NCBI RefSeq assembly: GCF_042676385.1
Contig: NZ_JBHTHA010000002.1
Location: 1,302,001-1,366,000 of the forward strand
Length of the DNA: 64,000 bases
DNA from: Paenibacillus_E sp042676385
Lineage (GTDB): Bacteria > Bacillota > Bacilli > Paenibacillales > NBRC-103111
Direction of reading: 5' to 3'
Position 1 is the stretch's first letter. Every line of letters starts with the position of its first letter. Positions 50,411 through 59,536 of this stretch are shown here, piece by piece. The notes under the pieces are model-generated. The model was not told the DNA's origin. It did no database searches and saw only the letters and a list, made by a program, of their open reading frames with translations. A program made the translations under genes and the position numbers.

Positions 50411-51945
50411 TTTCCATCACCTTTTGGACGATTTGATCCTTGTCTCTTCAATTGAACCGCTCTTGCGCTTAAAGGCCTTTTGACCATTTTCCATAGTGGT
50501 AAACGGAGAAAAGAGTCTTTCCAGTCGGCAAACCGGACCGGTGCGAATGGGGTTCCGTAAGGCGTGCCAAGCGATTCGAGAGCGATCAGATGACCAATCA
50601 TGGTCATAAAACCAATGACGATGCCTACGATCCCGAACATGGATGCCGCAATCATCATAGCGAATCGGATGAGCCTGACGGCGGCAACCATATCATAATT
50701 GGGCAGGATGAAAGAAGAAATGGCTGTAAAGGCGACAACAATCACCATAACATTGCTGATAAGTCCCGCTTGTACGATAGCTTGTCCGATAACAATGCCC
50801 CCGACAATGCCAACGGTCTGTCCGACCGGGGCAGGAAGACGTACCCCTGCTTCCCGCATCATTTCTAGTGTTACTTCCATGAAGATGGCTTCGACGAAAG
50901 GTGGAAAGGGTACTCGTCCTCTGACTTCACCTATCGTTAGCAGCAATTTAACGGGAATGATTTCAAAATTGAAGGAAATGACGGCAATGTAGAAAGCCGG
51001 CAGAAAAACTGCGATAAAAAATGCAAAAATCCGCAGCAATCTGATAAAGGAAGCAATCGACCAACGCGTGCTGTAGTCGTCAACGTTCTGGAAAAAAGAC
51101 ATGAATCCCACTGGAGCAATCAGTACGCTCGGAGAACGGTCTACGACGACAACAAACCTGCCTTGTAATATTTGGGAGGCCGCTGCATCCGGTCTTTCCG
51201 TTGTAATAAATTGCGGAAAGGGAGAAAACGGATTATCTTCGATTAACTCCGCTAGTTCACCCGTGTTGATAATGACATCAACATCTAGTTTTTGAATGCG
51301 ATCTTCCAGTTCAGTTAGTACCTCGGGGTGCGCGACATCCTCTAGATAGAGAATAGATAGTACGGTGTTTCCTCTACGTCCGACGATCATTTCTTTAATT
51401 TTCAGTTCGCGGTTCTGAATGTAACGACGAATCAAGGCGACATTTTGACCGCCCGATTCAGCAAAGCCTTGATGCGCTCCTTTTAAGGAAGCTTCCAGCT
51501 GCGGATCTTCCAGCGCCCGCTGCGGCCACCCTTGCGTACCTAAGGCAATGACTTCCGTCTGTCCTTGCACGAACAGTACGCTGTGGCCCTGCAAAATCGC
51601 GATTTCGATATGCGGCCATGTGTACAGTGTTTGAATTTGACCTACGTTTACGGTAATGTCGCCAATCGCATTACCGCTCCCCGCCTCAAACTGCAGCGGG
51701 CGAAGCACATTATTATTAATTGCGCTTTTATCAACCAACCCGTTCAAGTAGACTAATGCCGCTTGATTTCCGGATTGTTTAATAATAAAATGCCGCACAA
51801 CAAGATCTGGGGTCTTACTGAACTGGCCGTTTAAATACGTTATATTTTGCGCCAATACGGCACTTATGGTGTCGCTAGACTGCTGATTACCTTTCTCTGG
51901 AACCGAATGGTACTTCTTCCTTCCGAACCAGCTTGAAAATAGCAC
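50407..51945 (-). CDS. GerA-family germinant receptor subunit
   Basis: 512 residues; GTG at 51945 with a weak GGTGA site. The N-terminal soluble region of about 260 residues contains FIIKQSGNQAALVYLNGLVDK, LLQGHSVLFVQGQTEVIALGTQGWPQRALEDPQLEASLKGAHQGFAES (the family-typical stretch ending in EASLKG) and NTGELAELIEDNPFSPFPQFITTERPD. The C-terminal part has five or so membrane segments with PVGFMSFFQNVDDYSTRW and GRVPFPPFVEAIFMEVTLEMMREAGVRLPAPVGQTVGIVGGIVIGQAIVQAGL, typical of GerA/SpoVAF proteins; cited as blocks along the chain. First gene of the operon; expression in the forespore is expected. The tail is rich in Arg/Lys. Confidence 0.93.
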   Translation of the reverse strand: MLFSSWFGRKKYHSVPEKGNQQSSDTISAVLAQNITYLNGQFSKTPDLVVRHFIIKQSGNQAALVYLNGLVDKSAINNNVLRPLQFEAGSGNAIGDITVNVGQIQTLYTWPHIEIAILQGHSVLFVQGQTEVIALGTQGWPQRALEDPQLEASLKGAHQGFAESGGQNVALIRRYIQNRELKIKEMIVGRRGNTVLSILYLEDVAHPEVLTELEDRIQKLDVDVIINTGELAELIEDNPFSPFPQFITTERPDAAASQILQGRFVVVVDRSPSVLIAPVGFMSFFQNVDDYSTRWSIASFIRLLRIFAFFIAVFLPAFYIAVISFNFEIIPVKLLLTIGEVRGRVPFPPFVEAIFMEVTLEMMREAGVRLPAPVGQTVGIVGGIVIGQAIVQAGLISNVMVIVVAFTAISSFILPNYDMVAAVRLIRFAMMIAASMFGIVGIVIGFMTMIGHLIALESLGTPYGTPFAPVRFADWKDSFLRLPLWKMVKRPLSARAVQLKRQGSNRPKGDGK

Positions 51946-52016
51946 CGATCGTCACCACACTCATCCATATACTTGCCTTTATTATCCATGGTTTTATGGA
52001 AATTTATGCATGACAA

Positions 52017-52053
52017 AGACCTTACCCGCCGGTTTGGTCTTAGGGTAAGGTCT
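52017..52053 (-). terminator. Hairpin after the VanW gene
   Basis: AGACCTTACCC/GGGTAAGGTCT, 11 perfect pairs with a 15-nt loop, followed on the minus strand by TTTGTC. Overlaps nothing and lies 5 bp past the VanW stop. Confidence 0.7.
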
Positions 52054-52057
52054 CTAA

Positions 52058-52861
52058 TTAATTCGTACGAAACAGGTCATATTTTACTTCCGAGAAATTA
52101 TGGATCATCCGTTCCTCCGCAGCCGTTTGGCCGGTTCGCTTATCGATCACCCTCCGCCAGATTTCATTTTCCCGGTAAGAACGGCCATCCTTTTCGAGAA
52201 AGCGGTGATTCCTTTCTTCAATATGGTAGGCATGCGGCAGCAGCTCATCACAGTGAACGGAACCTTTCAGATGCTCATCCGTCAGCCACAAACGGAATTG
52301 AAACAGGTGCGTTGTCGGATTGTAAATTCGCAAGTCAATGTAATTATAGAAGACGCTTGCGCCGCTCCCAAAAGGAAGTACCCGATGATCGTCCGGGAAC
52401 GGATCGAAGCTGTGATGGTGCCGTTCAACCACTTGAAGGGGCGTGTGCAAGGCCATCCAAAAGAGCAGATTGCCCAGCTGACAGATCCCTCCTCCAACTC
52501 CGCTTTTCACGCCTCCTTGTGAAAGCAGCATGCCCTCGATATACCCTTTCGCCGAAGTCGTCTTCCCGACTAACTTCCAAAAAGAGAACGTCTCGCCGGG
52601 TCTAATGATAATGCCATCCATTTGCCCCACACTGATGCGCAAGTTCGTTATTTTATTTTCTTGTAGTATGGGATCCGTTGAGCCCAGCTTTCTTCTTAGG
52701 AGTGACTGATGCTTTTTACAAGTGTACGGAAGTGAAGTGTCAGCCCTGTGGCGTGCGTAGCGGATGCTTGGATTGAGGTTAGCCACATGCCGCTGCAATC
52801 TTAATTGCGCAATGCGCAGTCGGTAAAGCGAGGGAAATAAGCTTAATAATTGTTGCTTCAA
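52058..52861 (-). CDS. VanW-family protein
   Basis: 268 residues if the TTG at 52861 is used, which has GGGGG 9 nt upstream; the ATG at 52870 directly abuts that site. The VanW domain covers about 90-230: NKITNLRISVGQMDGIIIRPGETFSFWKLVGKTTSAKGYIEGMLLSQG, then GVGGGICQLGNLLFWMAL with the conserved GGICQ cysteine, and HHHSFDPFPDDHRVLPFGSGASVFYNYIDLRIYN. The family is widespread in Gram-positives and occurs in vancomycin-resistance clusters, but its biochemical function is not established. No van genes are nearby. It lies upstream of the germination operon in the same direction, separated by a hairpin. Confidence 0.88.
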   Translation of the reverse strand: MKQQLLSLFPSLYRLRIAQLRLQRHVANLNPSIRYARHRADTSLPYTCKKHQSLLRRKLGSTDPILQENKITNLRISVGQMDGIIIRPGETFSFWKLVGKTTSAKGYIEGMLLSQGGVKSGVGGGICQLGNLLFWMALHTPLQVVERHHHSFDPFPDDHRVLPFGSGASVFYNYIDLRIYNPTTHLFQFRLWLTDEHLKGSVHCDELLPHAYHIEERNHRFLEKDGRSYRENEIWRRVIDKRTGQTAAEERMIHNFSEVKYDLFRTN

Positions 52862-53092
52862 TACACACATCCCCCTATTTTTCCAAATCATGGTTTATTC
52901 ATTCAATGAAGATGACGTTTCATCCATCGATTCAGTTGCATTCACCGGAATGTATGAAGGGAGTATCTACCTGCGTTTTGTGCATGTTATTTCGCCCGGA
53001 ATATTTGTATCCATCATTCCGATGGATATCCAAACCTAAATAGGCAAACTTCTTGCCGCTATCTCAACAGAGGGAGAGAGGAGAGAACATGA

Positions 53093-53285
53093 GGCGCTAT
53101 TAGTGCACTAGTTTGACGCAAAATGAATGAAAAATGGTCAAAAACAGGCTCTATAGAACAAAAGTCTATAATTAAAGAACCATGTTCGTTAAACATGGAA
53201 TTTTGTTCACTATGCGATATTTGCTGGTTGAATCACATATTTAGAGTCACTTGAGTGTCTTAATAAAGAACAAAGGGCTTTAGAA
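53093..53285. repeat. Dispersed palindromic repeat, copy 2
   Basis: GGCGCTATTAGTGCACTAGTTTGACGC, then the core GAACAAAAGTCTATAATTA ... GTTAAACATGGAATTTTGTTC (imperfect inverted repeat), ending AAAGAACAAAGGGCTTTAG. Same order of motifs as copies at 22036 and 63068. The rest of the 504-bp gap between the VanW and alpha/beta hydrolase genes shows nothing I recognise. Confidence 0.75.
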
Positions 53286-53365
53286 TAGAGAGGAGAGTTA
53301 GTGGGCTTGAGACAGAAAACCGTCCCGACAAGAGGACTATATCTCTCAGTAAGGACGGTTATTTC

Positions 53366-54229
53366 TTATGTTCTGAAAAACTCAAGCGTAGCCCCGAAAG
53401 CAGCTTCCAAATAAGGCGTCGTACCTGCAAAAGGGTGCACCGCGCCGAATGTATGATTCCCGCCTTCGATCGTTATGAACCTATGCCGCGGGGCGGCTTC
53501 ACGCAGCTTGGCGAAGCCTTCTTTCAGCCTCGGTGAATCCTGATCTCCTTGCACCAAAAGCGCTGGAACCGTAAGTGAAGCAAGGTGTTGAGCAATGTCA
53601 AATCGCTCTCCGTTCTGTTCCAAATCCTGGTAGAACGTCGCGTGAAGCGGCATCAATTGTCCGGTTCGCGCATTCGGAATGTAGGCAACGCCTTGCTCTG
53701 CGATCTGCGCTTTGAATGCTGCATCGAACAAATCCGGATTCGCGATTCCATTCCAGGTCGCGATTGAACGAATTTGCGGGTGCTCGCTTGCAAAAATAAC
53801 ACTGCTCCCTCCTCCACGGCTGTGCCCCAGCAAATGAATGCGATCCGTATCTGCGGACTCGGCAAGAGGGAGCTTTCCGGTGATCAGGCCTTGATAAATA
53901 AGCTCCAGATCAGCTTGCTCCCGGGAATAGGTATTGACCGCAAATTTATGCAGCTCATCAAAGTCTGTTTCATTCACACCGTTGCACGAGAAGTTAAACG
54001 TGATAACGTAGAAACCTTCTTCTGCAAACCTTGAGGCGACATAGGGAAAGAGACCCCAATCTTTGAATCCTTTAAAACCATGACTGATGATGATAACGGG
54101 TGCCGGAATCTCCGGTTCCTTCGCCTGAAAGCGAACTTCTCCGCGGATATAGAGCGGTTCGCCGGTTTCTAAATACCCTGCCTCCAAAATAAAATGCTCT
54201 TGGGTGACGGTAGTTGATTGTTCAGCCAT
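53366..54229 (-). CDS. Alpha/beta hydrolase
   Basis: 287 residues. Core motifs of the alpha/beta hydrolase fold: PVIIISHGFKGFKDWG (oxyanion region), GFYVITFNFSCNGV, the nucleophile elbow GHSRGG in HLLGHSRGGGSSVIFA, LLVQGDQDSPRLKEGFAKLRE with the likely acid D, and ITIEGGNHTFG with the catalytic His near the end. No signal peptide; cytoplasmic esterase or peptidase-like enzyme, substrate unknown. The ATG at 54229 follows GGAGGGATTC. It lies 31 bp downstream of the HAD-domain gene and may share its transcript. A weak AACCGTCC/GGACGGTT hairpin follows at 53319-53362. Confidence 0.88.
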   Translation of the reverse strand: MAEQSTTVTQEHFILEAGYLETGEPLYIRGEVRFQAKEPEIPAPVIIISHGFKGFKDWGLFPYVASRFAEEGFYVITFNFSCNGVNETDFDELHKFAVNTYSREQADLELIYQGLITGKLPLAESADTDRIHLLGHSRGGGSSVIFASEHPQIRSIATWNGIANPDLFDAAFKAQIAEQGVAYIPNARTGQLMPLHATFYQDLEQNGERFDIAQHLASLTVPALLVQGDQDSPRLKEGFAKLREAAPRHRFITIEGGNHTFGAVHPFAGTTPYLEAAFGATLEFFRT

Positions 54230-54260
54230 TCTGAATCCCTCCTCCGATCATAAATAGAGT

Positions 54261-56651
54261 TTACAACTCGTACAAAGACGGCGTTATCTCGGTGTCCCGG
54301 TATGCAGATTCAATCTTGTTTCTGTACGATTCCATGTCAGAAAGCGTAGCAAGAAGATAAGCATGACTTCCAGCTTGCTTCACCGCCTGTTCCAGGGATG
54401 AATGCTCAAACTTGCCCCATGGTGACGCATCGGCAACCCCCTGCGGGTCGATCCAATATGCCGTTTCAAGCCCGTGAAACCAGACCGTTTTCATGACATG
54501 CTCAGCAAAGGATCCTGTTCCATAGATATTCACCGACCGTATGCTATCCTGCTTCAGGTGTTGAATCATTTCAAATAGCATAGACCCGCTGCCAAAGCCA
54601 TCCCGCTGGCGCAAATAATATGTATATAAATAATACGGCATTTGGCGTGTCACCATGCCTTGCGGCCAATTTGCGTTCAGGATCGACGGTCCGTAGTTGC
54701 ATATGTCGATGAAAGCATCTCCTCCTTGTGCGAACCAAGCGTCATCCACCTTCTCGCAGATTGGCGATATATATACCGTGCAAAAATTATCCTGATGCGT
54801 CAAATCGCCCAGCATACGGGCTTCCTCCGGCATCGGCATCTCGATGACCCGGTGAATCGGCTTGCTCCAAGCCTCAGGCTCCTCGGATGCACGCTTCAAT
54901 CCACCCTTTTTTGCCGAAAGCAAGTAAGCATAATAGGTCTGGAAGGCCAGCGCGCCTTCCTGGCATGCCCTTTTGAACGCAAATTCCTCCACGGCATGCA
55001 GGAGTCCGGCCATAATCGGCCGCACCCGCCCTGTCACATCCCGTTCAAATCGAAGCGTAGAGCCGAATTCTCCCATCATCAGCTCTTCCACGAATGCGGG
55101 ACTTCTCGCGATTCGTCGTCCAAGTTCGCTGCCCTCGCCCCCTGAACGCAGCAGACAGCGGATATCCATTCCGTTTAAGCTCAGTTCATTCAATTTATCG
55201 CTGCCTACTGCGAGCAAATGGGTCATTTGCGGCATATACCCCGCTAAGCGGACGATCGTTTCAAGCGCATGTTGGATCGTACCGTTAAACCCGATATCAA
55301 CGGTAATCAGCTTTTCCGGAGAGCCGAATTCCTGCTTCAAATAGGCGATGAATAGCTGCCTGTTCCGTTCAATTGCTTCCAACACCTTAACACGAATGCG
55401 TTCGTCCAATAGAAAAACTCGCAGCCTTTCTGCAAGTTCTCCATCGATTCTTTTCTCTAGCTCGGCTGCAAAAGAACCCGCTTCGTCAGAGATGTCGAGA
55501 AGCTCAAAAATCTCACCAACCTTGACGCCTCGTATCCCCAAAAGTTTATCCAATTCCGTCGCGCCAAAGGTTTGAAGACTAGCCAGATACGTACCCTGTC
55601 TGGATACATAGACCGGCTTCACTTGCAGCTCTACGCCTCGCATCCGGGCTGTCGCTTCGAGCATGGGTGCAAGCAAATAGGCTTCCCTCATCAATGGATG
55701 AACTTCGTGCGCCCCCAGTTCCACACACGTATCGACAACCCAATCACAGAGCGATTGCAGGTAAGGTCCGAGCACACTGGCTCCAAATCGGTAGAACGGC
55801 TTTTCCCTTTCACCCAAACCCGCAATCGAATCTGTTGCTTCAACTAGCTTCCGTAACGATTTCCATGCAGGCAGAACATCGCCGTGCCGCACGTACTCCC
55901 AATGGTAGCGGCTCTCGAAATTTTCCGGAATCACGTTGTAGTGGATTGAAGGGATCCCTTCTCTAGCTGCTCCTTCTACATCTGCAGACACATTGTCGCC
56001 AATGTGAAGAATTGCACCGCTTGCTATGCCGGGATACGACTCTTTCAATCGCGCAAACAGACGACCCGAAGACTTGCCATCATGCTCCTCGGAAGAGACG
56101 AGCAATACATCAATGTTTGCCAGATCAAGTCCCGCTGACTGCAGCAAGTACCTGATTTGATCAGAGGATAAATACATATCCGAAAGCAGCGCCACTGGAA
56201 CTTGCCTTTCTTTGCATGCATGCAGGAGAGAAGCAACATGGGGATTGAGGTAACACGTTTCCGCTTCGGCTTCCACTTCGATCTGTGCCAGCTTGATCGG
56301 ATCACCGAGCAACGGCGGTAATTCAGCGTATATTTGCTGCAACATCACTTCGCCGAAACCATGCAGCGCGCGCTGCCGTTCGCGCGACTTGCGTTCAGCG
56401 AGAATCCGAATCTCTTTGAACGAGCTGGGTGTGATTGAAGATTGTAAGCACTTTGCGCGCAGCGCCTTTTCGGCAGCTTTCATAAAAACGTCTGACGGGC
56501 TAGCGCATGCCCGGAATAATAAGGTATCGAAAATATCCAGACTAAGCAGCTCAATCGAGTCCCATATTGCAGTTATTGGCGCTAAATAGCGATCCTTTTT
56601 CCATAAATGAGGGTCACTGGCGCTTACGCCTGATGTCGTCGCTTGCAGCAT
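54261..56651 (-). CDS. Large HAD-superfamily protein, surface-glycan associated
   Basis: 796 residues from ATG at 56651 with AAGGAGG 6 nt upstream. A HAD phosphatase-like domain covers about 25-260: motif I LLSLDIFDTLLFR (DxxDT with D as nucleophile), motif II VALLSDMYLSSDQI, and motif III/IV ILHIGDNVSADVEGA. It matches COG5610-type HAD hydrolases. A central region of about 300 residues (with YVSRQGTYLASL and VDIGFNGTIQHALE) is found in the same large proteins. The last 100 residues include NIYGTGSFAEHVM and AYWIDPQGV, a Rossmann-like end seen in sugar-processing proteins. Divergent from a GT2 glycosyltransferase, so a role in making or modifying a cell-surface polysaccharide is inferred. Confidence 0.75.
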   Translation of the reverse strand: MLQATTSGVSASDPHLWKKDRYLAPITAIWDSIELLSLDIFDTLLFRACASPSDVFMKAAEKALRAKCLQSSITPSSFKEIRILAERKSRERQRALHGFGEVMLQQIYAELPPLLGDPIKLAQIEVEAEAETCYLNPHVASLLHACKERQVPVALLSDMYLSSDQIRYLLQSAGLDLANIDVLLVSSEEHDGKSSGRLFARLKESYPGIASGAILHIGDNVSADVEGAAREGIPSIHYNVIPENFESRYHWEYVRHGDVLPAWKSLRKLVEATDSIAGLGEREKPFYRFGASVLGPYLQSLCDWVVDTCVELGAHEVHPLMREAYLLAPMLEATARMRGVELQVKPVYVSRQGTYLASLQTFGATELDKLLGIRGVKVGEIFELLDISDEAGSFAAELEKRIDGELAERLRVFLLDERIRVKVLEAIERNRQLFIAYLKQEFGSPEKLITVDIGFNGTIQHALETIVRLAGYMPQMTHLLAVGSDKLNELSLNGMDIRCLLRSGGEGSELGRRIARSPAFVEELMMGEFGSTLRFERDVTGRVRPIMAGLLHAVEEFAFKRACQEGALAFQTYYAYLLSAKKGGLKRASEEPEAWSKPIHRVIEMPMPEEARMLGDLTHQDNFCTVYISPICEKVDDAWFAQGGDAFIDICNYGPSILNANWPQGMVTRQMPYYLYTYYLRQRDGFGSGSMLFEMIQHLKQDSIRSVNIYGTGSFAEHVMKTVWFHGLETAYWIDPQGVADASPWGKFEHSSLEQAVKQAGSHAYLLATLSDMESYRNKIESAYRDTEITPSLYEL

Positions 56652-56680
56652 GTTGAACCTCCTTCGTCTTGAGGTATTTT

Positions 56681-56708
56681 TTGAAAATCCGTATGCTTGA
56701 ACTATAAT
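56681..56708 (+). promoter_or_regulatory. Promoter of the GT2 glycosyltransferase gene
   Basis: TTGAAA (56681-56686), 16-bp spacer, TATAAT (56703-56708), placing the transcription start near 56715, 20 bp before the ATG at 56736. Confidence 0.65.
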
Positions 56709-56735
56709 AGATTTCATGAGGAGGCGCTACCATTT

Positions 56736-57548
56736 ATGTCCAATCCGCCATTGGTTTCTGTCATTATCCCTACGTATAATCGTCCGCTGGAACTGGCCGA
56801 GCTTGTAGAATCCTTATCCCGTCAAACGCACAAAAACTTGCAGATCATTATCGTCAATGACTTCGGGCCGTCTGTCGATTTCATTCAATCTTTATACCCG
56901 GAGCTGAACATTCGGATCGTGAACATGCCGCAAAATTTAAAGCACGTCCACGCCCGAAATCGCGGTCTGCAGGAGGTCGAAGGCGATTTTATCATGCTCT
57001 GCGACGACGACGATATGCTCCTGCCGATTCATGTCGAACGCATGCTTCAAGAGATTGAAGGCTATGATCTCGTCTATGCGGACGTTGAGATTTTCGATTA
57101 CGTCATTGAACACGGCATGCGCAAACCTACCGACAGATTCGTCTTTGCTTATGAATTCGACGTTCCGGCGATGCGCAAGTTTTCCACTTTCCACGCATCC
57201 GGGTGCTTATTCCGTCCGGAGCTGCTTGACCGCTTAGGTCCATTTGATACTGAAGTGTTCCATTACTGGGACTGGGATTTTTTCCTGAGAGCGGCCGAGC
57301 AGTTTAAGGTCAAAAGAGCCGCCGTCGCGAGTGTACTCTACGCATTTTCACAAGGAGGCGGCAATATGTCCGGGCAATTGAACGATATGCGCCCCTATTT
57401 GGACAAGCTTTCGGCCAAACACCAGCTTGGCGAGCTGCCGACTAAGAACTTCTTCCTTTTGCTAGAGGAACCGGAGGTCAAAGGCCGCAGAGCGGCTACG
57501 GAATTAGTGTGGGACGGAGAGCCGATCCGTTCACGCTACTCCCAATAA
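56736..57548 (+). CDS. Family 2 glycosyltransferase
   Basis: 270 residues from ATG at 56736; GAGGAGG lies 11 nt upstream, and the earlier in-frame start is upstream of the promoter-proximal region. GT-A fold: VSVIIPTYNRPLELAELVESLSRQTHKNLQIIIVND, then FIMLCDDDDMLLPIHVERML with the DxD metal/nucleotide-sugar motif, and HYWDWDFFLRAAEQF for acceptor binding. No membrane segment, so it works at the cytoplasmic side. Divergent from the HAD-domain gene with an 84-bp gap. Its 3' end overlaps the convergent AraC gene by 13 bp. Confidence 0.88.
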   Translation: MSNPPLVSVIIPTYNRPLELAELVESLSRQTHKNLQIIIVNDFGPSVDFIQSLYPELNIRIVNMPQNLKHVHARNRGLQEVEGDFIMLCDDDDMLLPIHVERMLQEIEGYDLVYADVEIFDYVIEHGMRKPTDRFVFAYEFDVPAMRKFSTFHASGCLFRPELLDRLGPFDTEVFHYWDWDFFLRAAEQFKVKRAAVASVLYAFSQGGGNMSGQLNDMRPYLDKLSAKHQLGELPTKNFFLLLEEPEVKGRRAATELVWDGEPIRSRYSQ

Positions 57549-58384
57549 CCCTTCGACGCGTACAAGCTGCGAAACTCGCTAGGTGTCATCCCTTCATGCT
57601 CCTGAAAGCGCTGGTTGAAATAGCTGGCGCTTTCATACCCTGCTTCCTTGGCAATATCTTTCACATGCCAGTTCTCTTTTTCGATTAACCGCTGTTTGGC
57701 GAACTGCATACGGCAAAGCGTAACAAAGGAGAGCGGCGTCATCGACATCGCTTTGCGGAACAATTTGCAAAAGTAGTGCGGACTCACGCCCGCCAGCTCG
57801 GCCCACGCCTCCAGCACGAACGGCTCGCAAGCCTTTTGCTGCATGGAGGGGAGCAGGGCGAGAATCCGATCGACCGATTCCATCCCCCGGTTTCCCGTAA
57901 GCGGAGCCGCATAACTCATAAATTCACTCAAAATCATGTACGTCAGCGTCGTTAACTTCGTCGTACGGATAATATTATTCTCTTCGGCTTCCAGTAACAG
58001 TTCGTGATAAGCCGTCTCCAGCTCATTCCAACGCTTCAGCGTCCACAGATTGCGCAGGAACCCTTTTTCCAACAAAAACTCCTTTAATTGATCCCCATAA
58101 AAATGCACCCAACGTATATTCCAAGGATCTTCCTTACTGCTGTAATATTTCTGTTTCTGATATGGAAAATACAAGAAAGCATCGCCCTTTTGCAGTAAGT
58201 GCTGCGTGTCGTCGAGCTCGACGTATCCTTTGCCCGAGATGATAAAATGCAAACTAAAGGTCGTCCATAGCCCTTCCGCCCGATCTACGAAATGATTCGA
58301 GGCGTTGTTGTACCAGCCCACAGACTCAGGAAAAATAAAGTATGAATTTTGCTGCAGCGTAGGCAGCATCACATGTCTTTGCAT
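57536..58384 (-). CDS. AraC-family regulator with cupin sensor domain
   Basis: 282 residues from ATG at 58384, preceded by GAGGGAGG. The N-terminal half is a cupin-like arabinose-binding fold (LHFIISGKGYVELDDTQHLLQKGDAFLYFPYQKQKYY), the C-terminal 100 residues a double helix-turn-helix: LEAWAELAGVSPHYFCKLFRKAMSMTPLSFV and VKDIAKEAGYESASYFNQRFQEHEGMTPSEFR. Divergent from the Gfo/Idh dehydrogenase and aldo/keto reductase operon across a 134-bp gap with two TATAAT-like boxes, so it is the probable activator of that operon. Confidence 0.9.
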   Translation of the reverse strand: MQRHVMLPTLQQNSYFIFPESVGWYNNASNHFVDRAEGLWTTFSLHFIISGKGYVELDDTQHLLQKGDAFLYFPYQKQKYYSSKEDPWNIRWVHFYGDQLKEFLLEKGFLRNLWTLKRWNELETAYHELLLEAEENNIIRTTKLTTLTYMILSEFMSYAAPLTGNRGMESVDRILALLPSMQQKACEPFVLEAWAELAGVSPHYFCKLFRKAMSMTPLSFVTLCRMQFAKQRLIEKENWHVKDIAKEAGYESASYFNQRFQEHEGMTPSEFRSLYASKGYWE

Positions 58385-58518
58385 GAAGCCCTCCCTCAAC
58401 CTCTAATGACAATATTCCGATATCGGGTGCAATATATTATCATATTCATTTTAATAAATGAGTTTTATAATGACAATAAAGCGTTATAATTTCATTCGAA
58501 ACAGGAGTGTTGATCGCT

Positions 58519-59520
58519 ATGACAAAGCTTCGCTGGGGAATTCTAGGTTGTGCGGGAATTGCGATTCGGGCTTGTATCCCGGGTATTCAAAACTCTGAAA
58601 CAGGCGTTGTGGCGGCCATCGCCAGCCGGGATTTGCAGAAATCGCAGGAAACCGCCGCAAAGCTGAATATTCCAACCGCTTACGGCAGCTACGAAGAGCT
58701 GATTGCCGATCCGAATATTGATGCCATTTATATCCCTCTGCCCAATCATCTACATAAAGAATGGACAATACGCGCCGCTCAGGCCGGCAAGCATGTGCTT
58801 TGCGAAAAACCCGCTGCACTTAACACCGCTGAAGTCGAAGAAATGGTTGCTGCTTGCGAGGCGGCCGGTGTGCTGTTCGCCGAAGCATTCATGTATCGCC
58901 ACCACCCGCGTTATGAACGCATAAAAGAAATTATGGCGTCAGGGGAAATCGGCGACATTCGCGGTATTCACGGCACCTTTACATTTAATAATCCGGGTGA
59001 TTCCAAAAATGTCCGCTTCGTCAAAGCATGGGGCGGCGGCTCCTTGTACGATGTCGGCTGTTATCCGCTCAGTGCAGCCCGCCTGCTGCTAGGCCGTGAA
59101 CCTGAGGCCGTAACGACCCACGCCTTCTTCTCTCCGGAGCACGATGACGTCGACATGATGATGTCCGGTCTGGTTGAATTCAGCGGCAGCGTCTCGCTGA
59201 CGTTCGACTGCGGCATGTGGGCAGATTTCCGCAATACGATTGAAGTTCTGGGGACACTTGGGCGGATTGAAGTTCCATCCGCATTTATTACGCCAACGGA
59301 AGAAAGCGGACATTTCATTGTCTCCACATCCGCGGGACGTCGCGAAGAAAAGGTTCCTTATTTGAATCAGTACTCCCTTCAAGCAGATGACATGGCTTAC
59401 GCCGCATGGGGAGAGAAGCCGCTGCGCTTTGCCCCGAGCGATGCCGTCAACAATATGAAAGTCATTGATGCTTGCCTGCAATCGGCAAGAGAACACGCCA
59501 GAATCGTCATTAAATACTAA
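58519..59520 (+). CDS. Gfo/Idh/MocA-family dehydrogenase
   Basis: 333 residues from ATG at 58519; AGGAG is 11 nt upstream. Rossmann NAD(P)-binding part: LRWGILGCAGIAIRACIPGIQNSETGVVAAIASRD, then DAIYIPLPNHLHKEWTIRAAQAGKHVLCEKPAAL with the EKP motif whose Lys is catalytic. C-terminal substrate domain with EAFMYRHHPRYERIKEIMASGEIGDIRGI and GGGSLYDVGCYPLSAARLLLG (D/H-type catalytic region). It oxidises or reduces a sugar, inositol or similar polyol. First gene of an operon with the aldo/keto reductase 16 bp downstream, probably under the divergent AraC regulator. Confidence 0.92.
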   Translation: MTKLRWGILGCAGIAIRACIPGIQNSETGVVAAIASRDLQKSQETAAKLNIPTAYGSYEELIADPNIDAIYIPLPNHLHKEWTIRAAQAGKHVLCEKPAALNTAEVEEMVAACEAAGVLFAEAFMYRHHPRYERIKEIMASGEIGDIRGIHGTFTFNNPGDSKNVRFVKAWGGGSLYDVGCYPLSAARLLLGREPEAVTTHAFFSPEHDDVDMMMSGLVEFSGSVSLTFDCGMWADFRNTIEVLGTLGRIEVPSAFITPTEESGHFIVSTSAGRREEKVPYLNQYSLQADDMAYAAWGEKPLRFAPSDAVNNMKVIDACLQSAREHARIVIKY

Positions 59521-59536
59521 TTAACGAAGGGCTGGG

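Noticed and set aside
52058..52861. Vancomycin resistance locus
   Set aside because: Only a VanW-family gene is present; no vanH, vanA/B, vanX or vanRS-like genes adjoin it.
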